Assembly (NCBI GenBank): GCA_937891895.1
Contig: CALATN010000107.1
Span: forward strand, 1 to 6,525
Length of the DNA: 6,525 nucleotides
Direction: 5' to 3'
Origin: an uncultured Clostridia bacterium
GTDB lineage: Bacteria; Bacillota; Clostridia; Oscillospirales; Ruminococcaceae
Shown piece after piece: positions 1-5,292 of this stretch; the first letter of the stretch is position 1, and the number at the start of each line of letters is the position of its first letter. Position numbers and translations under genes: made by a program. The notes beneath the pieces are model-generated. The model was not told the DNA's origin, made no database searches, and saw only the letters and a list, made by a program, of their open reading frames with translations.

Positions 1-491
1 TATTCGTCCGCGAAAATAAATTTATATTTTTCTTTTACCGCCGATAAAACGTCGGGATTTTCTTTTAAAAGAGAAAGCGTTTTATGCTCTAAGTCAGAAA
101 AAGTCAAAACCCCTTCTTTTTGTTTAAGTTCGGCAAATTTTTCACCGAATAAAATGGTAAGCCTTGCAATTTGCTCTATAGTTTTTTTGGTAGCCAAGTA
201 ATTTTTAAGGTCGGTTTCTACGTCTTTTGGAATAATCTCTTCGCCTTTTTTCATAATTTCGGAAAGGCGTTTTTTAAAGGCGGAAATTTCGTTTTTAACC
301 TGTAAAATACTTTCGTCTGCCGTCTTTTTGGTGGTAATTGACGGAATTGAAAGGCTAAGCGCCTTTGCTAAACTTATAAAATCAGTTGCAAAAAGGCAAG
401 AGTCTACCTTAAATTTCAGTTGAGCAAGTAAAGATTGCAGATCGACTGTAACTCTATCGGTGGGGTTTAACAGATTTACGTCTTCGCTTAA
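1..491 (-). other. addA: Internal segment of AddA (ATP-dependent helicase/nuclease subunit A), fused downstream of the GlyA portion
   Basis: Residues 191-353 of the chimeric frame do not look like GlyA. They end with GVLTFSDLEH (317-326) followed after about 20 residues by KFIFADE at the window edge. In UvrD-family helicases of the AddA type, an FxDLEH-like block precedes helicase motif II, (V/A)DEYQDTN. The last two bases of the window (TA on the minus strand) fit the Tyr codon of DEYQDTN. AddA is the helicase-nuclease of the Firmicute AddAB double-strand-break repair complex. The helicase N-terminus with Walker A would lie before this segment and is missing. Threonine codons here are mostly ACC (6 of 12), whereas the GlyA half uses ACA for all 7. 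Base composition also falls: about one third GC in the first 120 bases, against nearly half in two GlyA stretches I counted. Both point to a different genomic origin. Confidence 0.72.
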
Positions 492-1061
492 CTTTTCAAA
501 ATCAATCTTTCTGGGGTACGCACTTGCACCTGCAACAATCATCTTGGGCTTGTTTTCTTCAGCAAGCTTCTGAACTGTGTCGTAGTTAATCATTTCTGTT
601 TCGTCGTCAAGGCCGTAAGAAACGAAGTTGAAGTACTTACCTGAGAGGTTTACAGGTGAACCGTGTGTAAGGTGTCCGCCGTCAGCAAGGCTCATACCAA
701 GAACTGTATCACCAGGCTGGAGAAGTGCAAAATAAACAGCTGTATTAGCCTGTGCACCTGAGTGAGCCTGAACGTTTGCAAAGTTTGCACCGAAAAGCTT
801 CTTAGCACGCTCGATAGCGATGTTTTCAACGATATCAACGCACTCACAGCCGCCGTAGTAACGCTTGGATGGATAACCCTCAGCGTACTTGTTTGTAAGA
901 ACAGAACCCATTGCAGCCATTACTGCTGGGGAAACGAGGTTTTCACTTGCGATAAGCTCGAGGTTACGGCGCTGTCTTGCAAGCTCCTTCTTCATACCCT
1001 CGCCTACTTCAGGGTCAACTTCGGCAACGTAGCCGATTGTATCAATAATATCATTATACAT
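1..1061 (-). CDS. glyA: Chimeric ORF: serine hydroxymethyltransferase N-terminus joined in frame to an AddA helicase segment (open at left edge)
   Basis: The frame is open from ATG 1061 to the window edge, 353 residues. Residues 1-190 are the N-terminal part of GlyA, the cytoplasmic PLP enzyme that interconverts serine and glycine and charges tetrahydrofolate with a one-carbon unit. Visible family motifs are ELIASEN (35-41), NKYAEGYPSKRYYGG (57-71), HSGAQAN (100-106), HLTHGSPVN (130-138) and AGASAYPR (177-184). A normal GlyA has about 410 residues; the MVDMAHIAGL block and the PLP-binding lysine region (THKTLRG) that should follow are absent. From about residue 191 the protein instead resembles AddA. 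The start is firm: AAAGGAG at 1071-1077 is 9 bases upstream and a good promoter lies beyond it. As it stands this product could not be an active GlyA. I think the join is an assembly or rearrangement artefact; the GlyA assignment of the first half is secure. Confidence 0.85.
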   Translation of the reverse strand, partial: MYNDIIDTIGYVAEVDPEVGEGMKKELARQRRNLELIASENLVSPAVMAAMGSVLTNKYAEGYPSKRYYGGCECVDIVENIAIERAKKLFGANFANVQAHSGAQANTAVYFALLQPGDTVLGMSLADGGHLTHGSPVNLSGKYFNFVSYGLDDETEMINYDTVQKLAEENKPKMIVAGASAYPRKIDFEKLSEDVNLLNPTDRVTVDLQSLLAQLKFKVDSCLFATDFISLAKALSLSIPSITTKKTADESILQVKNEISAFKKRLSEIMKKGEEIIPKDVETDLKNYLATKKTIEQIARLTILFGEKFAELKQKEGVLTFSDLEHKTLSLLKENPDVLSAVKEKYKFIFADE

Positions 1062-1095
1062 GGGCGATTACTCCTTTACAAAAAATATCATAATA

Positions 1096-1124
1096 ATTAT
1101 ACAACATTTCACTTTGGATTTCAA
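1096..1124 (-). promoter_or_regulatory. Predicted sigma-A promoter of glyA
   Basis: On the minus strand, TTGAAA (1119-1124) is followed by a 17-base spacer and TATAAT (1096-1101). Transcription would start near 1089, giving a leader of under 30 bases that holds only the ribosome binding site (AAAGGAG, 1071-1077). There is no room for a riboswitch. This promoter belongs to the GlyA half of the chimeric ORF and indicates that glyA can be transcribed independently of the NUDIX gene upstream. Confidence 0.75.
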
Positions 1125-1192
1125 CTGTATTTGAAAATATTGTTCAAAAAAGCAATAAATATCGTATGTTTTTAACTGAAATGGATAAATAA

Positions 1193-1648
1193 TTATTTAA
1201 GAACGTGTTTCCACTCCTCATTTTCCATATAATAACGGAATTCGCTTAAATTGTCATCAATAAAAACCTTCATCAAATCATTCATATCGTTGGCAAGCTT
1301 CATTTGGGACAACTCATTCAGGTCAATCCAGTAAACCGCGCCCTCATCGGAGGATTTCAGTTCACCAGTGAACTTATTTGTTTTATAGAGCAAAACTATA
1401 TATCGTGAGCCGTCATCTTGTATCCAGTCTTTTATGCCGCAAAGCTGGGGTGAAGAAATTGTAAGACCTGTTTCCTCAAAAACTTCACGGATTACTGCGT
1501 CGGTAAAGGGCTCCCCTTTTTCGACGTGACCACCAGGAAATGTTATTCCGTTCCAGCTTTCGTCGTCGACTTTGTTCTGTATCAGGACTTTATCTCTGTC
1601 GTACACCATACACATATTTGTTAATTTGACTGTTTCTGTTCGTGGCAC
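1193..1648 (-). CDS. NUDIX hydrolase, MutT / 8-oxo-dGTP diphosphatase-like
   Basis: A 151-residue soluble protein with a complete Nudix box (G-x5-E-x7-REVFEETGL) at residues 40-62: Gly40, Glu46, Arg54-Glu55 and the metal-binding Glu58-Glu59. The family hydrolyses nucleoside diphosphates linked to another group, using Mg2+. The opening PRTETVKLTNMCMVYD and the later KDWIQDDGSRYIVLLYKT resemble Clostridial proteins annotated as 8-oxo-dGTP diphosphatases, but the substrate cannot be fixed from sequence. I place the start at GTG 1648, 7 bases after GAGGAG (1656-1661). The frame extends to a TTG at 1705, but that TTG is the first three bases of the -35 box, so it lies outside the mRNA. The gene seems monocistronic, with its own promoter and the glutamine synthetase terminator upstream. 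I see no convincing terminator after its stop, so read-through into glyA is possible. Confidence 0.88.
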   Translation of the reverse strand: MPRTETVKLTNMCMVYDRDKVLIQNKVDDESWNGITFPGGHVEKGEPFTDAVIREVFEETGLTISSPQLCGIKDWIQDDGSRYIVLLYKTNKFTGELKSSDEGAVYWIDLNELSQMKLANDMNDLMKVFIDDNLSEFRYYMENEEWKHVLK

Positions 1649-1676
1649 AAAATCACTCCTCACACATAATAAACAG

Positions 1677-1705
1677 ATTATATCATCACATACAAAAATT
1701 GTCAA
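1677..1705 (-). promoter_or_regulatory. Predicted consensus sigma-A promoter of the NUDIX gene
   Basis: On the minus strand, TTGACA (1700-1705), a 17-base spacer and TATAAT (1677-1682) match the consensus at all twelve positions. Expected start of transcription is near 1670, about 22 bases before the GTG start codon. The -35 box begins only two bases beyond the stem of the upstream glutamine synthetase terminator, so the two signals are packed together. Confidence 0.85.
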
Positions 1706-1741
1706 TAAAAGTCACTTTCAGTAATAACCGAAAGTGACTTT
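1703..1741 (-). terminator. Intrinsic terminator of the glutamine synthetase gene
   Basis: A perfect 12-bp inverted repeat (1708-1719 and 1730-1741; arm GAAAGTGACTTT) encloses a 10-base loop. On the minus strand the second arm runs into TTTTATTG, a modest U tract. It starts 15 bases after the glutamine synthetase stop codon. There is no equivalent T tract in the plus direction, in keeping with all genes lying on the minus strand. Confidence 0.85.
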
Positions 1742-1756
1742 GAAAAACATATTGAA

Positions 1757-3862
1757 TTAAACCTTGAAAAGCAAATCTGCATAAGTTGGGAATGGCCACA
1801 TCTTGTCGGGTGTGATTGTTTCCAGTTCGTCAACTACTGCACGAAGTTCCTGCATTGCCGCAAAAACAACGTCACGGTAATATCTTGCGGTTGGCTCGCC
1901 CTCTGCGCAGTTCTTGACTTCAAGAAGCTTATCGTCAAGCATATCTGTTGCTTCGAGAATGCTGTTTGTAAGGCTTGAAGCCTTGGAAGCAAGCTTCTTT
2001 TCGGCTGTGCAATTTATGCCAACCTGTTCCTTTGCAACCATTGCTTCGGCAAGCATTTTGGTGAACTCGATACCAGCTGGAATAATCTGTTTTCTTGCCA
2101 TATCGACCATTGTGAGTGCTTCGATATTGATAATCTTGGAATAGTTTTCGAGTAAGATATCCTGTCTGGACTGGATTTCTGTTCTTGTAAGAACCTTGAA
2201 TTCTTCAAAAATTTCAACATTCTTATCATCTGTATAGTGAGGAATTGCGTCAACAGTGGAAACGAGGTTAGGAAGTCCCCTTCTTGCGGCTTCTTCAACC
2301 CAGGCGTCATCGTAGCCGTTACCGTTGAAGATAATCTGCTTATTTTCCTTGATTGTTTCGATAAGAAGTTTGTTGAGGTCCTTCTTGAAGTGCTTTGAGC
2401 CTTCAAGCTTATCGGCAAATTCCTTAAGGACGTGTGCAACACTTGTATTGATAATCATATTTGTACAAGCAATTGAGTCAGCTGAACCAAGGGCACGGAA
2501 CTCAAACTTATTACCTGTGAATGCAAAAGGAGAAGTTCTGTTTCTGTCAGTTGTATCCTTCGGGAAGTTCGGAAGTGCTTCAACACCGATTACAAATTCC
2601 TGATCCTGATTTTCGTCAATCATCTTACCTGTTTCAAGTGCATCGAGGATTGTCTGCAATTCATCACCGAGGAAGATAGAAACGATTGCAGGAGGCGCTT
2701 CATTTGCACCAAGACGGTGGTCATTACCCGCAGATGCGGCAGAAAGACGAAGCAAATCAGCATAGTTATTTACAGCCTTGATTACTGCAACGAGGAAAGT
2801 GAGAAACTGAATATTATCCTTTGGATTTGCACCTGGGTCAAGAAGATTCTGTCCGTCATTAGTGGACATTGCCCAGTTATTGTGCTTACCTGAACCGTTT
2901 ACACCAGCAAATGGCTTTTCGTGGAGAAGGCAGACAAGGTTATGCTTGAGAGCTGTTTTCTTCATTATTTCCATTGTAAGTGCATTCTGGTCAGCGGCAA
3001 CATTTGATGTTGTATATATAGGTGCCATTTCGTGCTGTGCAGGAGCAACTTCATTATGCTTTGTTGTGGAAGGAATACCAAGCTTCCAGAGTTCTTCGTC
3101 AAGGTCTTTCATATATGCGGAAACACGTTCCTTGATGTTTCCGAAATAGTGGTCTTCAAGTTCCTGTCCCTTTGGAGCCTTTGCGCCGAAAAGAGTTCTG
3201 CCGGCAAACATAAGGTCTTTACGCTGGTCATAAAGTGACTTGTCAATAAGGAAGTATTCCTGCTCAGCGCCCACTGTTGTTGTGACTCTTGTAGCAGTTG
3301 TGTTGCCGAAAAGGCGGAGAACACGGAGTGCCTGCTCGGAAATTACGTCCATAGAACGGAGAAGCGGTGTTTTCTTGTCAAGGATTTCACCTGTATAGGA
3401 GCAGAAAGCTGTTGGTATGTAGAGTGAGCCGTCCTTTACGAATGCGGGTGAAGTCGGGTCCCATGCTGTGTATCCACGTGCTTCAAAGGTTGCACGAAGT
3501 CCTCCGGATGGGAACGATGAAGCATCAGGCTCGCCCTTGATAAGCTCTTTACCTGAAAACTCCATAATAATTTTGCCGTCTTTTGTAGGTGAAATGAAAG
3601 AATCGTGCTTTTCAGCCGTTACGCCTGTCATCGGATGGAACCAGTGTGTATAGTGAGTTGCACCCTTTTCAACAGCCCATTCCTTCATTGCAGAAGCGAT
3701 TACTTCAGCTACATCGGCATCAAGTGCAATACCAAGGTGCTGTGTTCTGAGAAGTGCCTTATAAATATTTTTAGGAAGTCTGTTCTTCATTATTTCTTCA
3801 TTAAAAACGTTACAGGCAAAATAGTCCGGAACATTTTTGACATTGCTTGTTGTTTCTATCAT
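1757..3862 (-). CDS. glnN: Glutamine synthetase type III (GSIII, GlnN)
   Basis: A 701-residue cytoplasmic enzyme that makes glutamine from glutamate, ammonia and ATP. Length and motifs fit GSIII, the large class found in Bacteroidetes, Ruminococcus, Butyrivibrio and some cyanobacteria, not the roughly 445-residue GSI of Bacillus. Seen in order: the GSIII block FPSGGLRATFEARGYT (117-132), the metal-site stretch GAEQEYF (198-204), KHNEVAPAQHE (268-278), the ATP/metal loop NGSGKHNNW (322-330), RLGANEAPPAIVS (383-395) and the arginine-rich glutamate/phosphate region NRTSPFAFTG with KFEFRALGS (441-460). No active-site element appears broken. The ATG at 3862 follows GGGAGGGT (3868-3875) at 5 bases. 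The gene is flanked by its own promoter and terminator, so it is likely monocistronic. The leader holds an attenuator-like structure (separate entries), suggesting nitrogen-responsive control of elongation. The symbol glnA is also used for this class. Confidence 0.97.
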   Translation of the reverse strand: MIETTSNVKNVPDYFACNVFNEEIMKNRLPKNIYKALLRTQHLGIALDADVAEVIASAMKEWAVEKGATHYTHWFHPMTGVTAEKHDSFISPTKDGKIIMEFSGKELIKGEPDASSFPSGGLRATFEARGYTAWDPTSPAFVKDGSLYIPTAFCSYTGEILDKKTPLLRSMDVISEQALRVLRLFGNTTATRVTTTVGAEQEYFLIDKSLYDQRKDLMFAGRTLFGAKAPKGQELEDHYFGNIKERVSAYMKDLDEELWKLGIPSTTKHNEVAPAQHEMAPIYTTSNVAADQNALTMEIMKKTALKHNLVCLLHEKPFAGVNGSGKHNNWAMSTNDGQNLLDPGANPKDNIQFLTFLVAVIKAVNNYADLLRLSAASAGNDHRLGANEAPPAIVSIFLGDELQTILDALETGKMIDENQDQEFVIGVEALPNFPKDTTDRNRTSPFAFTGNKFEFRALGSADSIACTNMIINTSVAHVLKEFADKLEGSKHFKKDLNKLLIETIKENKQIIFNGNGYDDAWVEEAARRGLPNLVSTVDAIPHYTDDKNVEIFEEFKVLTRTEIQSRQDILLENYSKIINIEALTMVDMARKQIIPAGIEFTKMLAEAMVAKEQVGINCTAEKKLASKASSLTNSILEATDMLDDKLLEVKNCAEGEPTARYYRDVVFAAMQELRAVVDELETITPDKMWPFPTYADLLFKV

Positions 3863-3878
3863 AAATTACCCTCCCAAT

Positions 3879-3922
3879 AAAAAACGCCTTAACAAACGGT
3901 AGTTATTCCGTAGTTAAAGCGT
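3879..3922 (-). terminator. Intrinsic terminator in the glutamine synthetase leader (putative attenuator)
   Basis: Between promoter and start codon the minus strand can fold a 10-bp stem: arm ACGCTTTAAC (3913-3922) with GTTAAGGCGT (3884-3893), one G-U pair. It is capped by a second 4-bp stem ACGG/CCGT (3908-3911 with 3896-3899) and an 8-base loop. Six Us follow at 3884-3879, the first of them in the last stem pair. The tail ends just before the ribosome binding site at 3868-3875. A terminator here would stop most glnN transcripts unless prevented. The same structure could also end transcripts reading through from the ynbB gene, which has no clear terminator of its own. Confidence 0.78.
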
Positions 3923-3932
3923 CATTGCTTTA
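3915..3932 (-). promoter_or_regulatory. Candidate antiterminator hairpin with A1/G4 hexaloop (ANTAR-target-like)
   Basis: On the minus strand TAAAGC (3927-3932) pairs perfectly with GCTTTA (3915-3920) around a six-base loop AAUGAC (3921-3926). The 3' arm lies inside the 5' arm of the leader terminator (3913-3922), so the two structures exclude each other. Targets of ANTAR antiterminators such as EutV are two neighbouring hexaloop hairpins with A at loop position 1 and G at position 4, the second overlapping a terminator. This hairpin has the right loop and overlap. A proper first hairpin is not evident downstream of the predicted transcription start, so the ANTAR link is inference. Confidence 0.5.
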
Positions 3933-3935
3933 TAA

Positions 3936-3956
3936 AAAATATTACCGTAATATTTT
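3936..3956. promoter_or_regulatory. 21-bp perfect palindrome over the glnN -10 box and start site (candidate operator)
   Basis: Two 10-base arms (AAAATATTAC and its complement) flank a single central base at 3946. The palindrome covers five of six bases of the -10 box, and its centre coincides with the expected transcription start (about 3945). The odd-centred geometry resembles Fur/PerR/Zur-type sites, and the position would suit a repressor. It does not match the GlnR/TnrA consensus TGTNAN7TNACA. As RNA, in transcripts coming from ynbB, it could also fold as an AT-rich hairpin followed by Us. Confidence 0.5.
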
Positions 3957-3980
3957 ACACTAAAACACGAAGTTTGTCAA
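3952..3980 (-). promoter_or_regulatory. Predicted sigma-A promoter of the type III glutamine synthetase gene
   Basis: On the minus strand TTGACA (3975-3980), a 17-base spacer and TAAAAT (3952-3957), one mismatch from consensus. Expected start near 3945 gives a leader of about 83 bases, much longer than the other leaders in this window and containing the attenuator-like hairpins. The -35 box begins 8 bases after the ynbB stop codon. Confidence 0.8.
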
Positions 3981-3988
3981 TACCTTAA

Positions 3989-5287
3989 TTAAAATAATCT
4001 TAAACAATGTTTTTCGTGCATTTCCTGAAGTGCAACGAGAATACCCATTCTGCCTGTTGGATATGTAAGACCGCCTTGAACGTATGCAGCAAACGGTTCA
4101 CGGAGAGGAGCGTCTGCAGAAAGTTCAATCGATGCACCCATATTGAATGCTCCAGCCGCCATAATAACCTGAGAATCGTATCCGGGCATATCCCACGGTT
4201 CTGGAGTTACGTAGCTGTCAACTGGAGAGCCTTTCTGTACACCTTGACAGAAAGCAATAAGATTTTCAGAATTCTTCATAAGAACAGCTGTAATGATATC
4301 GCCGCGCACTTCATCACGCTTAGGGAAACATTCAAACCCAAGGAGAGTCATAATTTCGCTTGTAAATGTAGCTGTTTTTACTGCATTTGAAACAACTTCA
4401 GGAGCAAAGTAAAGTCCCTGATACATAAGTTTATTCTGATTGAGTGTACAGCCTACTTCCTTACCCATACCAACACAAGTAAGACGGTATGCACACTGTT
4501 CCACAAGTTCCTTTTTACCTGCAATATATCCACCTGTTTCGGCAATACCTGCACCTGGATTTTTAATCAATGAGCCAATTATCAGGTCAGCACCAACGTG
4601 AGTAGGCTCACGGGTTTCTACAAATTCACCATAACAGTTATCAACCATTACTATAACCTTTGGGTTAGCGTTCTTTACAGCCTTTACAATTTCAGCAATA
4701 TTGTTGACTGTGAGTGTAGGACGAAGTGAATAACCTCTTGAACGCTGTATGTAAGCAACCTTGGCATCTTTCACTTTCTGGAAAATTTCACCAAGATTTG
4801 GCTTACCATCAGGAAGAAGGTCGACCTGGTCATACTTAACTCCATAATCGGCAAGAGAACCATTTCCGCTGCCACGGATACCGATAACTTCTTCAAGTGT
4901 ATCATAAGGAGCACCTGTAAGGCTAACAATTTTATCACCTGCACGAAGCACACCAAAAAGTGCACAGGTAAGAGCATGTGTACCTGAAACAAATGTATGA
5001 CGCACGAGAGCATCTTCTGCCCCCATTACCTCTGCATAAACCTTGTCAAGGGTATCGCGGCCAACATCATCGTAACCATAACCTGTTGTTCCTGACATAC
5101 ATGCAGCACTTACTTTGTTATTTATAAATGAACGAAGTACCTTTTCGCCGTTAATTCTTGCAATTCTATCAATTTCTGCAAATTTCGCCGAACAATTCTC
5201 TTCAGCATTATTTGCCAGTCTCAAAATTCTTTCATCTATTTCAAAACCTTTTATTTCTACAGGCTTTGGATCGAAAATTTCTGCCAT
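3989..5287 (-). CDS. ynbB: YnbB-like methionine gamma-lyase family PLP enzyme (aluminium-resistance protein family)
   Basis: A 432-residue cytoplasmic fold-type I PLP protein of the Met_gamma_lyase family that includes B. subtilis YnbB. Seen: GYGYDDVGR (69-77), FVSGTHAL (99-106) near the expected cofactor phosphate site, DNCYGEF (216-222) with the Asp expected to contact the pyridine nitrogen, and SLIKNPGAG (239-247), where Lys242 should form the Schiff base. Length is typical and no key residue seems lost. The family is labelled by distant likeness to Cys/Met-metabolism lyases; its true reaction is not established, and the aluminium-resistance label is historical. I choose ATG 5287, 9 bases after GGAAGG (5297-5302). 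A TTG at 5296 lies directly against that site, so it cannot use it. The gene follows GNAT by 5 bases and is last in its operon. In B. subtilis ynbB lies just upstream of glnR-glnA; here it is just upstream of GSIII. Confidence 0.92.
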   Translation of the reverse strand: MAEIFDPKPVEIKGFEIDERILRLANNAEENCSAKFAEIDRIARINGEKVLRSFINNKVSAACMSGTTGYGYDDVGRDTLDKVYAEVMGAEDALVRHTFVSGTHALTCALFGVLRAGDKIVSLTGAPYDTLEEVIGIRGSGNGSLADYGVKYDQVDLLPDGKPNLGEIFQKVKDAKVAYIQRSRGYSLRPTLTVNNIAEIVKAVKNANPKVIVMVDNCYGEFVETREPTHVGADLIIGSLIKNPGAGIAETGGYIAGKKELVEQCAYRLTCVGMGKEVGCTLNQNKLMYQGLYFAPEVVSNAVKTATFTSEIMTLLGFECFPKRDEVRGDIITAVLMKNSENLIAFCQGVQKGSPVDSYVTPEPWDMPGYDSQVIMAAGAFNMGASIELSADAPLREPFAAYVQGGLTYPTGRMGILVALQEMHEKHCLRLF

Positions 5288-5292
5288 TTTTT

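Noticed and set aside
762..1175. 137-residue plus-strand open frame opposite glyA
   Set aside because: It lies across the well-supported GlyA coding sequence and its promoter, has no recognisable domain and no ribosome binding site that stands out; it is a shadow frame.
1062..1192. Riboswitch upstream of glyA (glycine, SAM or THF type)
   Set aside because: The predicted promoter leaves a leader of under 30 bases, too short for any of these.
1186..1199. 14-bp AT-only palindrome at the NUDIX stop codon as a terminator or operator
   Set aside because: It contains only A and T, overlaps the stop codon, has no U tract after it on the minus strand and could easily arise by chance.
1914..3880. Several plus-strand and out-of-frame minus-strand open frames within the glutamine synthetase gene
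   Set aside because: All lie inside a complete, motif-rich GSIII frame; none shows a domain of its own.
3863..3988. Glutamine riboswitch (glnA or downstream-peptide motif) in the glnN leader
   Set aside because: Those motifs are known mainly from cyanobacteria and marine sequences, and I cannot find their three-way-junction pattern in this short leader; a hairpin-terminator switch fits better.
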